From NCBI GenBank assembly GCA_030531555.1, contig JAUNNI010000021.1, positions 1 to 38,005 of the forward strand: a stretch of 38,005 bases of DNA, given 5' to 3'. The notes under the pieces were generated by a model. That model did not search any database, was not told the DNA's origin, and was given only the letters and a program-made list of their open reading frames with translations. Of this stretch, positions 23,247 through 31,691 are shown one piece after another. The DNA comes from Eubacteriales bacterium (GTDB taxonomy: Bacteria > Bacillota > Clostridia > Lachnospirales > Lachnospiraceae). The translations under genes were made by a program, and so were the position numbers. Within the stretch, counting starts at the first letter, position 1. Every line of letters begins with the position of its first letter.

Positions 23247-23345
23247 ACAGACAATTGCAGTTCATAATATTATGTTAAAATTTTTAAGTAACGAATTAAA
23301 AGTTTACTATATAAACTATAAAATTAAAAATTTAAAATTTTGGTA

Positions 23346-23373
23346 TTGACAAGCAAAATATTTGTGATATAAT
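23346..23373 (+). promoter_or_regulatory. Strong plus-strand promoter
   Basis: TTGACA (23346-23351), a 16-bp spacer and TATAAT (23368-23373) lie 84 bases before the small gene at 23458. The transcript leader contains CTTGAAAACATCAGATA, which recurs exactly at 35715. Confidence 0.8.
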
Positions 23374-23457
23374 AAAAGCAAGGACAAAGCCATAAGGCTG
23401 CGTCCATGAACCTTGAAAACATCAGATAGTTCCTCTTTGAAATAAGGAGGAAGTGCT

Positions 23458-23712
23458 ATGAAACGAAGCAATCTTAACCCTGTGGACAACTGGCTTACCC
23501 TCGTCCAATACTGGATCGACTGGAAAAAGCACAGAGAGAACGTGTGCAAGTTAAAACAGCGCATGGAAGCAAGCGGCTTGACCAAGCGGAAAAAGTATCA
23601 AGCGAAATTGGTAAAAGAAAAAAAAGACTCCAAGAAAGCCTTTTTCCGAATGGCTAAACAGTTTGTCAGATTCCTCTGGTGTGCCGCGCTGCATCGATTC
23701 CTGAACAAGTAA
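23458..23712 (+). CDS. Small basic 84-aa protein
   Basis: ATG 23458 follows AAGGAGG by seven bases and a consensus promoter. The product is strongly basic and rich in tryptophan (NWLTLVQYWIDWKKHRE), with a lysine-rich middle and an amphipathic C-terminus (FVRFLWCAALHRFL). I do not recognise the family. Divergent placement from mobC suggests an element maintenance or transfer role, but nothing in the sequence specifies it. A hairpin follows at 23718. Confidence 0.6.
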   Translation: MKRSNLNPVDNWLTLVQYWIDWKKHRENVCKLKQRMEASGLTKRKKYQAKLVKEKKDSKKAFFRMAKQFVRFLWCAALHRFLNK

Positions 23713-23717
23713 ATCAT

Positions 23718-23751
23718 CGGGGCGCAGTTATCAGTGTGAGGACTGCGCCCC
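23718..23751. repeat. 10-bp perfect inverted repeat
   Basis: GGGGCGCAGT and ACTGCGCCCC pair around a 14-nt loop, directly after the 84-aa gene. No T tract follows. It could be a weak terminator or, given the closeness to mobC, part of a transfer origin. Confidence 0.45.
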
Positions 23752-23879
23752 TTCCCGGATTTCGTTTCATAAGCCACTTCTTCTACTAACATTCTGAAAG
23801 AGGTGGTTGCTGAAAAAACGTGATGTACGAATAGGATAATTACTTGTCCAACATTTAAAGAATAAGGAGGTAATTACCA

Positions 23880-23936
23880 ATGTCAAGTACTAGACGTATA
23901 GGAGGACATTCATTACTTGGCGAATCGGTAACTTGA
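23880..23936 (+). CDS. Candidate 18-aa peptide
   Basis: AAGGAGG stands nine bases before ATG 23880, and the ORF reads MSSTRRIGGHSLLGESVT to a TGA. The ribosome site is strong but the ORF is short, and it may be the start of a gene that was cut. The rest of the stretch 23713-24189 holds no other supported gene. Confidence 0.25.
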   Translation: MSSTRRIGGHSLLGESVT

Positions 23937-24044
23937 ATAAAATCCTAAATGTCTTTACAGATCATGATTAACAAAGAGGAACTGTCTGGTGGAGGTATTT
24001 CATTGTCTCTACTGTTTTTGGCTCTTTCTTGATAATTTTTTGCG

Positions 24045-24129
24045 GAAACACCGTTCAAAGCTATTTAGTTCAACAACGGAATGCATGTAGCATTTATTTG
24101 GTTTCGCTTAATGGCTTGGACGGTGTTTC
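24045..24129. repeat. Long imperfect inverted repeat
   Basis: GAAACACCGTTCAAAGC (24045-24061) and GCTTGGACGGTGTTTC (24114-24129) pair over 16 positions with one mismatch and one bulge, enclosing 52 nt with a smaller AATGC/GCATT stem. It lies upstream of an Xre gene and could be a structured leader or the ends of a decayed small element. Confidence 0.45.
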
Positions 24130-24189
24130 ATTTCACATCTGAATTCTGCATTCTGCTTGATAGATTATATTAAATTGGAGGGAACATTT

Positions 24190-24504
24190 ATGGATGAAAC
24201 AATTAGTAGTAAAGAAGATGAGAATACCCTGAATATTTATCGTTTGTTGAGAATTGCCCGAGATTTAAAAGTAAAGGATATTGCTGCCTCGCTTGAAATA
24301 ACTCCTTCATATATAAATTTAATTGAAAAAGGAGAAAAAACGCCTTCTCTATCTCTCCTAAAAAAATATGCGCAAGTATTGAATGTTCCTCCGGAAATTT
24401 TTCTTTCTTTTAAGCCTGAAAAAGAGAAAAAAGAAAGATTTGAAAAAACACTATTGAAATTGTTACAGTTTATCTGTGAAAGAAAAAGTAACGACCCAGA
24501 ATGA
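24190..24504 (+). CDS. Xre-family HTH regulator
   Basis: The product is 104 aa from ATG 24190, seven bases after TTGGAGGG. The HTH covers about residues 15-68: LLRIARDLKVKDIAASLEIT, YINLIEKGEKTPSLSLLKKY, QVLNVPPEIFLSF. The C-terminal 35 residues are lysine and glutamate rich. It stands alone between the inverted repeat at 24129 and the helicase pseudogene on the opposite strand. It is probably an element-borne repressor; its target is not evident. Confidence 0.8.
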   Translation: MDETISSKEDENTLNIYRLLRIARDLKVKDIAASLEITPSYINLIEKGEKTPSLSLLKKYAQVLNVPPEIFLSFKPEKEKKERFEKTLLKLLQFICERKSNDPE

Positions 24505-24665
24505 CTATATTTTTGATTTAGATATTAGAATCATTTTATAAATGTATTGATAGGGATGAAATAGATATTCACTCCAAATTGTTTTTTTATTGTGCGATCA
24601 GTTGAACAACGGCTTTGATAATTCTATTACCATCTAAATCAATATATTGTCATTATTTCTATTTC

Positions 24666-27600
24666 TTAGCGGGCTTCTTCCAGTATGCGTTTTTGTGCGG
24701 GCTTCATCTGTTCTTTCTCCAGCTCATGACGGGCATTATCCATATTCAGGGATGCGTCCAATTCAGCCAGCCGTGCGCTTTTCTGCTTAAGCTCCGCTTC
24801 CTGCGGGAAAGGCTTGCCCAATTCTGAACGGGCTATTGCCATCTGCTGATTCAGGTTTTCCAGCTTTGCTTCAATCGTTTCCATCCGCTTGGGAATGTTG
24901 CTCAACGTGTTTTCGATACGGGTCATATTTCCTACAGCGTTGGGGCCAAGCTCCACAGGATGGGACATTTCGCCTTTTAGGGTTAGAATGTATTGATTGC
25001 CGATGGGGTTGTACATCAGATACATCAGGAGGCCCCGGTACTCTCCGATGCCAAATTCCTTATCCATTTTCGCGGACTTGCAGGCTTCCAGGATCGCTTC
25101 GCCCGCTTTTTCCTTATCTGTATAGTCTTTTCCCAGGATGGTAATGCCAACAAAATCCTTTTCCGGCAGGGGATGCGCCGCCACGGTATCCTGATCCTTT
25201 TGCAGACCGATCAGGAAGCCTCGGTTCTGTTCGATCTCACGTGGAAATTGCTTGAGCAGTTTATCCTCCAATCGGTACTGATTGCTCTGGTGATCCGCTT
25301 TCATCAGGCGCAGGCGGGCCACATCCACATCCAGCGCCATCTTCTCCTTGATGCGGTCATCCCCGGCGCAGAGGGCTTTGATTTCCGCGTAGGAAAGCGC
25401 CGTTTCGTCCACGTCCTCACAGGAGCGCACAGGGGATTTTGAAGTCATGATCTGCGAGATAAAACGCTGTTTATTCTCCACGGTCTGCCACAAGTACGAA
25501 TCAAATGATCCTTCCGTAACATACCGATAAATATGGACTTTGGGATTCATATTGCCCTGCCGGACAATACGCCCTGCCCGCTGTTCCAGGTCGCCGGGAC
25601 GCCAGGGACAGTCCAGATCGTGGCTGGCAATCAGCCTGTCCTGGACGTTGGTACCGGCACCCATTTTGGCCGTGCTGCCAAGCAATACGCGCACCTGGCC
25701 GGAGCGTACCTTTGCAAAGAGTTCTTTCTTTTTTACTTCCGTATCGGCGTCGTGGATAAAGGCGATTTCCTCCCTGGGAACGCCGCGGGCAATGAGTTTA
25801 TCCCGAATATCCTCATACACGGAGAAATCATTATTCTTGGCTGCGCTGAACAGGCTTCCTTCCTGCTCATCTTCTTCCAGGGGAAAATCGCCAAATTCAT
25901 CATCCAGATCAGGCACAGGCGCTTTTTCCGCCTCTGCCGTCCCTTCTTTTGCAGTTTGCTCCGCCGTTTTTCCCGCCGCTCCCTTGGGTGTGGAAATATC
26001 GCAGAAAATGAGCTGAGTCAGCCTGTCCGCCGATCCTTCCTGCCAGATGCGGAAAACATTGTTGACGCATTGATTGACCTTGCTCCCCGGATCGTCCGGC
26101 AGCAGGGGATTGATCATTCGCTGATCCAGACCCAGCTTTCTTCCGTCGCTGGTCACCTTCAGCATATTGTCCTTCCGGGGATCAATCCCGGCGTGAATGG
26201 CGGATGCACGGCGGGAAAGCTCCTGGATCATGGCTTTCTGGTGTTCCGTAGGCTGGGCCACCACCGTTTCAAACTGCACCTCCGGCGTGGGCAGGTTCAG
26301 CTGATCCGCCGTTTTTATATCAGCAATCTCCTTGAACATCGTCATAAGCTCCGGGAGATTGAAGAATTTGGCGAAGCGGGTGCGGGCGCGATAGCCGGTT
26401 CCCTCTGGGGCCAATTCGATGGCTGTGACGGTTTCCCCGAAGGTACTGGCCCAGCAATCGAAATGGGTCATGTTGTTTCGCCGCAGGGTATCATATTGCA
26501 GATACCGCTGCATGGTGTACTACTCCGTCATGGAATTGGAAACGGGCGTACCTGTGGCGAATACCACGCCCCGGCCACCCGTGATCTCATCCATATACCG
26601 GCATTTCAAAAACATGTCCGTGGACTTCTGCGCTTCGCTGGTGGAAAGGCCCGCCACATTGCGCATTTTCGTCAGCAGGAACATGTTTTTATAGTTGTGC
26701 GCTTCGTCCACGAACAGCCTGTCCACACCCAGCTGCTCAAAGGTCACAACATCGTCTTTTTTCTCCTGTGCCTGCAATTTCCGCAGGCGGCCTTCCAACT
26801 GCTTCTTGGTGCGCTCCAACTGCTTGATGGAAAACTGCTCACCGCGGGTCATTTTCAGTTCCTGAATGCCTTTGGTCAATTCGTCAATCTGATCTTGGAG
26901 CAGCATTTCCTGCCTTCCCATGGATACGGGGATACGCTCAAATTGGGAGTGGCCGATGATCACGGCGTCGTAATCTCCGGTGGCGATTCGGGCGCAGAAC
27001 TTTTTGCGGTTGGATTTTTCAAAATCCCGTTTCGTCGTTACCAGGATTTTGGCAGAAGGATAGAGCCGTAGAAATTCCGCCGCCCACTGTTCCGTTAAGT
27101 GATTGGGCACCACGAACATGCTTTTCTGACAAAGGCCCAGGCGCTTGGATTCCATAGCGGCACCGGCCATTTCAAAAGACTTGCCTGCCCCTACCACATG
27201 AGCAAGCAGTGTGTTCCCGCCGTACAGAATGTGCGCGATGGCATTCCGCTGGTGCTCCCGCAGGCTGATTTCAGGATTCATGCCGGAGAAGGTGATGTGC
27301 TGCCCGTCGTATTCCCGGGGACGGATGGAATTGAAAAGCTCGTTGTACCGGGTGACCAGGGTTTCTCTCCGCCGAGCGTCCTTCCATATCCACTCCCTGA
27401 AAGCGTCTTTGATGGCCTGCTGCTTCTGCTGGGCCAGGGTGGTTTCCCTTTGGTTCAGCACGCGCTTTTCTTTTCCGTCCGCGTCCTCGATGGTGTCATA
27501 AATACGCACGTCCCTTAGATTCAGGGTATCTTCCAGGATTCTGATGCCGTTGGCCCGATCCGTGCCATAAGTCAGGTTCACAGGCACGTTGCTGTAGGAA

Positions 27601-28286
27601 AGCGCGTTTTTATTGGTAATGTGCCATTCCGAGGTGTATTCGGAAAACTGCACCTGAACGGCGCGGCGCTGATAAAGAGGGATTTCAAACAATTCTTCCA
27701 TGAACTGCTGGATGTATTCTTTTCCTACCCAAGTTGCCCCCAAACGCACATCGATTTCCGAAGCCTCCAAATCCTTGGGCTGGGCTTTTTCCAGGGCCTG
27801 CACATTCGGAATGAAAATGGGCGAAACATCCGCTGCCGCGTGCGCTTCCCGCAGCTTTTTCCGCACGTTACCGGAAAGGTATTCATCCGCCGTCACATAC
27901 CGGGGCTTTCCTTGATCGTCCACCGGCGCGGGGAGCCGGAAGATCACGCCGGTCAGATCGGCGGCGATTTCATCCTCGGTCTTGTATGTCAGCTCTGCCA
28001 TGTATGGCAAATCCACGCGGGCTTTTTCCGCAATGGAAACAGCCAGGGCTTCCACCGCCGTGTCCACATGATCCACGGTGCGTTGCTGCCGGATCGTCCG
28101 CTTGGTGAACATATCCGCTTTTCGGGCCAGTTCCCCGTTCTCATTGAGGATTTCCAGGGAACAAAGCAGATAGTAAGAAGAATCAGCCCGGAACACCTGG
28201 GAATTGGCGCGGCTGTTGATCAGCCCATATTTTTCGGTATAAGCGTCATAGAGCTGATTCAATTCCGCTTGCAGCGCATGAATCAA
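24666..28286 (-). pseudogene. SNF2-type helicase of a clostridial integrative element, N-terminally truncated and split by TAG
   Basis: Two reading frames, 26520-28286 and 24666-26513, are the same frame separated by a single TAG at 26520-26522. The first part contains LINSRAN, Walker A-like HVVGAGKSFEM, VVPNHLTEQW and FVDEAHNYKN near residue 525. It ends TGTPVSNSMTE, and the second part resumes YTMQRYLQYD and carries motif VI, QRAGRIVRQGN. Full-length relatives in Tn1549-like elements also have an N-terminal DNA methylase half, absent here. The left end joins an agrC-like fragment near 28286, without a ribosome site. It is therefore probably non-functional, although both helicase domains remain readable (1206 codons). 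Confidence 0.85.
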
Positions 28287-28542
28287 TCACAGTCCAGAGA
28301 GTACAGGTCAAAAGGCGCTCCTCAGTGGTCATTTTGATATAGATAAAAGGAATCACAAACATCAAGGCGTCCGGAATCGGCAGCTGCTGGGCCTGAATGA
28401 TCATCAGCCCGCCTGTCATCATAGCTATACAACCAATTTCCCACAGAATGACATGCGGTTTCTGGACAAACTGCTTTTTCAACACATAAAGGATCAGACA
28501 ACACTGATAGACCGTCATCAATCCATCGAAAATGATCATCAT
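28246..28542 (-). pseudogene. Truncated AgrC-like sensor, N-terminal fragment
   Basis: The ATG at 28542 overlaps the TGA of the response regulator (ATGA), and GGGAGGAGG lies upstream. About 85 residues with hydrophobic segments follow (GLMTVYQCCLILYVL, IGCIAMMTGGLMII, DALMFVIPFIYI), as in the membrane part of AgrC-type histidine kinases. After TCTLWTVID the sequence switches to the helicase gene read in another frame. No kinase domain remains. This junction marks the recombination that truncated both genes. Confidence 0.6.
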
Positions 28543-29279
28543 TGTCCTGTGCCGCCTCCTCCCAGATAATATTCGCGAAACTTGAGCATAAAGTCTGACT
28601 GATATTTCCTGCCGATCTGGATCACTGTCCCATCGCTCATCGTCAATTGATTGCCGGTGAGGTGGCGGACATACATCAAATTCACCACAAAGCTTCTGTG
28701 ACACTGTGCAAACAGGTCAAGCGGAAGCTTTTGTCGCAGGTAATCAATGGACTGCCGGAATACATAGGGATTCTCTCTGTCTATGGTAAACATGGAGCAG
28801 GTATGCCCTGATACCTCGGCATACAGTATGGCATCCGCAGGCAGCCGAAGGACCTGTGTTGGCAAATCCAGCACCACGCTGTTCAAATTCTACAGCGACC
28901 ACCTTCTCCAGATGATGTCCATACACTGTGATACTGCATCCTCTGTGACAGGTTTTCGAAGGTATCGCAGCGCGCTGACCTCGTAGCCCTCCTCGGCATA
29001 CTGGGCAAAACTGGTGATAAAAACAATAGGGAGATAGTCATTTGTCGCTCTGATCTGCTTGGCAGCAGAAAGCCCATTCATTTCACCTGGTATCTGAATA
29101 TCCAAAAAGAGGGTGTCAATCTGCATCCCGTGTTCCCAAGCATCCAGCATATCCTCGCTGGAGGTAAATTTACTGATCAAAATGTTGTTTACACGTCCGT
29201 TTTTCTGCGCCCACTGTCCAATCTTCTGTTCCAGTGAGGAGAGAAAGAGCGGTTCATCGTCACAAAGAATAATGTTCAC
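28539..29279 (-). pseudogene. LytTR response regulator interrupted by one in-frame TAG
   Basis: From GTG 29279 (GAGGAGGGG upstream) the frame encodes a receiver domain: NIILCDDEPLFLSSLE, phospho-acceptor region TLFLDIQIPG, FITSFAQYAEEGYEV and RKPV. It then meets TAG at 28890-28892. In the same frame the LytTR DNA-binding domain follows: NSVVLDLPTQVLRLPADAIL, YAEVSGHTC, CHRSFVVNLMYV, IQIGRKY. The total of 246 positions is the normal length of AgrA/VirR-type regulators, and both domains look undamaged, so readthrough would give an intact protein. It lies divergently from the AgrD-like gene and is followed by the sensor fragment. Confidence 0.75.
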
Positions 29280-29500
29280 AGGGTCCCCTCCTCTCATAAA
29301 ATCCCAATCTAATTATAGCTGAACATCGGGGGCATGTCTATGAGCCTTCAGCGTCGATTTTGAATTTATTCCACCCAAATAAGCTTAATTTTCTACCAGG
29401 AAGCGCTGCTGAATGTATTTCGGGACGAATTCTTTGCCTTTTGTGCAAAACAAATCTGACCAGGGAAAATTGTGCTATTCTCTCTGCGGAGGTGAGATTC

Positions 29501-29659
29501 ATGGCAATCAAGACCATGCTCAGGAAGCTCTTCACACATTACGGCATTGCTGGCGCGCAGAGCGCAAGCTTTCGCGGCTGTTACGAAGCCCCGGTTCCAG
29601 TTTCTGTAAAAAGCACTATCAGCGGTAGCCGGAAAAAAGCCAAAAAGAAGAGTAACTAA
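29501..29659 (+). CDS. AgrD-like cyclic lactone autoinducer precursor
   Basis: The product is 52 aa from ATG 29501, seven bases after GCGGAGG. It has the three parts of clostridial cyclic lactone peptides: a basic amphipathic N-terminus (MAIKTMLRKLFTHYG), a small-residue stretch (IAGAQSAS), and a core FRGCYEAPVP with a single cysteine five residues before the end of the presumed ring region. The basic tail (SRKKAKKKSN) is longer and more charged than usual. It is divergent from the response regulator. No AgrB-type peptidase is encoded in the window, so maturation would need one elsewhere. Confidence 0.55.
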   Translation: MAIKTMLRKLFTHYGIAGAQSASFRGCYEAPVPVSVKSTISGSRKKAKKKSN

Positions 29660-29661
29660 TA

Positions 29662-29699
29662 AAAAGGCAGATGAATCCTGCAGGATCATCTGCCTTTTG
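29662..29699. terminator. Bidirectional terminator between agrD-like gene and Xre gene
   Basis: GGCAGATGA-TCCTG pairs with CAGGA-TCATCTGCC with one bulged A and almost no loop. The outer A/T ends give U tracts in both directions. It ends the plus-strand peptide gene and the minus-strand Xre gene. Confidence 0.8.
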
Positions 29700-29804
29700 C
29701 CGTGTCATGATCATAAACTGCGCTGTCTTCAGTCATGGTACAGAGATGTAACGTGCGTCAATATACGCCTGAATGATATGGAACAGTTGGTTGCGCTCCC
29801 ATGG

Positions 29805-30038
29805 CTACAATGCGGGAATGCTGATCGTTTCACCTTTGTCTCTTCCCAGAAGGGAATCTGTGGTGATGTGAAAAAGATCTGCCAGTGCGCAAATATTCTT
29901 TGCATCCGGAGAGCAGTTATTGCTCTCCCAATTTTTGATTGTGGTGATGTGAACGCCGAGCCTGTTCGCGAGCTCTCTCTGGGTCCATGCATTACCCTTC
30001 CGGAGTTCGCAGAGTCGCTTGCCGAAGTCTGTATCCAT
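29805..30038 (-). CDS. Xre-family HTH regulator, possibly extended past a TAG
   Basis: ATG 30038 follows GAGGTGAT. The 77-aa product up to TAG 29805 is an HTH domain (LRKGNAWTQRELANRLGVHI, IKNWESNNCSPDAKNI, DLFHITTDSLLG). Members of this group usually end with a further helix. Reading through the TAG gives PWERNQLFHIIQAYIDARYI and a TGA at 29733, for a total of 101 positions, which matches that expectation well. It is the third gene here that looks interrupted by a single amber codon. Confidence 0.75.
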   Translation of the reverse strand: MDTDFGKRLCELRKGNAWTQRELANRLGVHITTIKNWESNNCSPDAKNICALADLFHITTDSLLGRDKGETISIPAL

Positions 30039-30189
30039 CGTACCATCACCTCATGATTATGATAGTGGATGAGGCGATGAATGCCTTGAACCAATAGGCC
30101 AAATAATGGCTGCCTCTTTCTCATTGTGATATGTTTTTCAAGTCGTTTTTTCTGCTTTTTGTGCCAGGCTCAGCTCAAAAAAATGAATG

Positions 30190-30198
30190 TGGTATGAT
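30190..30198 (+). promoter_or_regulatory. Extended -10 promoter of the leader ORF
   Basis: TGGTATGAT (TGn-TATGAT) fits an extended -10 element. No good -35 box is present, as is usual for this class. It lies 75 bases before the 22-codon ORF. The flanking stretch 30039-30189 holds nothing else. Confidence 0.45.
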
Positions 30199-30272
30199 TG
30201 CATCGTCGGCACCGTTAAACTCCGCGGGATGGACGCATTCCGCAAAATAACCAGAGTAGTAGGAGAAATACG

Positions 30273-30341
30273 ATGAAGAAGAGCCTGTGCTTGCGTAAAT
30301 ACGGTGGCTTCATGGAATTAAGGTTGTTGCACCTTAAATGA
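30273..30341 (+). CDS. 22-aa leader peptide with attenuator
   Basis: AGGAG stands seven bases before ATG 30273. The ORF reads MKKSLCLRKYGGFMELRLL and ends at TGA 30341, immediately before a terminator at 30344-30361. A second hairpin (AAGGT/ACCTT, about 30320-30335) lies inside the last codons, so ribosome position could decide which stem forms. This is the architecture of attenuated leaders of antibiotic-resistance genes. No plus-strand gene follows, so the controlled gene seems lost. Confidence 0.45.
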   Translation: MKKSLCLRKYGGFMELRLLHLK

Positions 30342-30343
30342 CC

Positions 30344-30361
30344 AGCGCTTTTGCGCTTTTT
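30344..30361 (+). terminator. Attenuator-type terminator
   Basis: AGCGC-TTTT-GCGCT followed by TTTT forms a compact terminator three bases after the stop of the leader ORF. Confidence 0.6.
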
Positions 30362-30626
30362 CAGTAAGCTCTGGAATTTGATTCAAAACCGATTGGGAAA
30401 AGCAAAATGTGGGCTTATCTGGAGATGGCATTTGTACAGTTTGTTTTATTAGATAAAATTTTTATATTCATAGTGTCATTTGTCGAATTTTAGCACTATA
30501 TAGAGAGGATGAAAAAACAGGGTTTTATTTTGCTCAAATAAATATGCGATAAAAAGGAGAGTTTTATATATGAATATTTATTATAATACTTAGCACATTC
30601 CTAACATTCCCTATAAAGTGCTCCTC
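30362..30626 (+). other. AT-rich leader-like sequence without a gene
   Basis: The stretch contains AAAAAGGAG at about 30551 followed by an ATG at 30570 that runs only seven codons to a TAG. It looks like the upstream region of a gene whose body is missing, consistent with the orphan attenuator before it. No other feature is supported. Confidence 0.35.
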
Positions 30627-30672
30627 TATAATACGAGGGAGCTGGACTAAGCCAGCTCCCAAGAGTATTATA
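30627..30672. terminator. Large hairpin at the end of the YitT gene
   Basis: GGGAGCTGG and CCAGCTCCC form a 9-bp stem with a 6-nt loop, extended outward by TATAATAC/GTATTATA with small bulges. It overlaps the YitT stop codon. The U tract is poor, but the stem is strong enough to protect or end the minus-strand transcript. Confidence 0.5.
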
Positions 30673-31363
30673 TGATTAGTGTCCCACGCAGCATCATCGC
30701 AATACTGATCTCACAGACAATGAAGATACACATTGCGTAGCGCAACTGCGGGGACATACGCTTGTACCAGCTCATCGATTTGCTGAACCATACGGGAACA
30801 GCCTTGCTGTTGACAGCCATGTCTGTCAGATCGATTGCGCTATTACACAGAATAACGGCGATGACGGAGAACAGAAGGGAGCCACCGAATGTCCAGTCGA
30901 AAAGCACAACTGCACCATCGAAGATAGTCATAATTGTACCGATGCTGAGGCGGGGCAGTCGTTTCTGAATGATAAGCGCCAGCTGGTCGCTGCCTCCGGT
31001 ACTAGTATCAGCAGAAATGACCATTCCGTATCCGACACCGCTGCATACAGAACCAATGATCATAGAGGAGGTTTTAGAAAACGTGGGCGTGACGGAAGGA
31101 TAGGGCAGGTCGAGGAGGATACCAACAAGTAGCATTGCGAGGAAAGAGCGAACCGTATAGGCCCATCCCCTTACCTTGATGCCCGCGATAAAAAGTGCGA
31201 TATTGAACACAATCAGCATCGGAGTATAGGGAATATGGAGGCTGCGGTTCAACGCAACCGCAAGTCCAGTTACACCACCAACAGAGATGGAGTATGGGTT
31301 GAGGAAAAGCACGTAGGCCAGCGTGATGATCACGCAACCGATAATAATCCGGGTGTTCTTCAT
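30668..31363 (-). CDS. YitT/DUF161-family membrane protein, short form
   Basis: The product is 231 aa from ATG 31363, with AAAGGAGG upstream. It has the family pattern in the N-terminal half: AYVLFLNPYSISVGGVTGLA, then NIALFIAG and LPYPSVTPTFSK, followed by a glycine-rich VCSGVGYGMVISADTSTGGS. About six membrane segments are present. Many YitT proteins carry a C-terminal DUF2179 cytosolic domain, which is absent here, so this is the short form. The substrate of the family is not established. An 18-codon ORF with a strong ribosome site precedes it on the same transcript. Confidence 0.85.
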   Translation of the reverse strand: MKNTRIIIGCVIITLAYVLFLNPYSISVGGVTGLAVALNRSLHIPYTPMLIVFNIALFIAGIKVRGWAYTVRSFLAMLLVGILLDLPYPSVTPTFSKTSSMIIGSVCSGVGYGMVISADTSTGGSDQLALIIQKRLPRLSIGTIMTIFDGAVVLFDWTFGGSLLFSVIAVILCNSAIDLTDMAVNSKAVPVWFSKSMSWYKRMSPQLRYAMCIFIVCEISIAMMLRGTLII

Positions 31364-31437
31364 CTTGAAGACCTCCTTTGGGGTCGATTGAGTAAACAAA
31401 GCTTGCTCGACCTTTTAGGAGTGCTGCTTGCCCCAGA

Positions 31438-31494
31438 TTAGTGAATCACAATCCCGGGGCAGTCCGAGCGAAGCAGCTTTATCTGGCTGTCCAC
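31438..31494 (-). CDS. Candidate 18-aa leader peptide of the YitT gene
   Basis: GGGAGG stands seven bases before GTG 31494. The ORF reads MDSQIKLLRSDCPGIVIH to a TAA. A TGCCCC/GGGGCA stem (about 31428-31464) overlaps its last codons. Between promoter 31575 and the YitT gene this is the only ORF, so it may be a regulatory leader peptide. Confidence 0.35.
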   Translation of the reverse strand: MDSQIKLLRSDCPGIVIH

Positions 31495-31574
31495 GACATC
31501 ACCTCCCATATTCAGGATCACATGATTTGTAATCAATGGAACCACCGCCTTTCAACATCTATTAATTCATGTAT

Positions 31575-31603
31575 ATTATACAAGATATTATTACCAGAAT
31601 CAA
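31575..31603 (-). promoter_or_regulatory. Promoter of the YitT transcript
   Basis: On the minus strand TTGATT (31598-31603), a 17-bp spacer and a perfect TATAAT (31575-31580) read towards the YitT gene. The divergent Xre gene starts 90 bp away, so this intergenic region may be shared. Confidence 0.75.
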
Positions 31604-31691
31604 CAAAGTAGACATCTGCGCGGCATGCTGATTGTCGATAATATTAGAGATGGATTAACATTTTTAGTGATAAACATTCAGGAGGTAAGCT

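Noticed and set aside
23964-24032. ORF MINKEELSGGG... resembling a double-glycine bacteriocin leader
   Set aside because: No ribosome binding site, only 22 codons, nothing after the GG stretch that could be a mature peptide, and no transporter of the matching type nearby.
24513-24642. 11-bp inverted repeat (TTGATTTAGAT / ATCTAAATCAA) 108 nt apart as element ends
   Set aside because: AT-rich, short, and enclosing no gene; no duplicated target flanks were seen.
25533-27071. Plus-strand open frame of 512 codons
   Set aside because: It lies wholly opposite the helicase pseudogene, has histidine- and phenylalanine-rich antisense composition and no ribosome site; the helicase motifs are on the other strand.
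30273-30341. Met-enkephalin sequence YGGFM in a bacterial peptide as host mimicry
   Set aside because: A five-residue match in a 22-codon leader with attenuator architecture and no signal peptide is best taken as coincidence.
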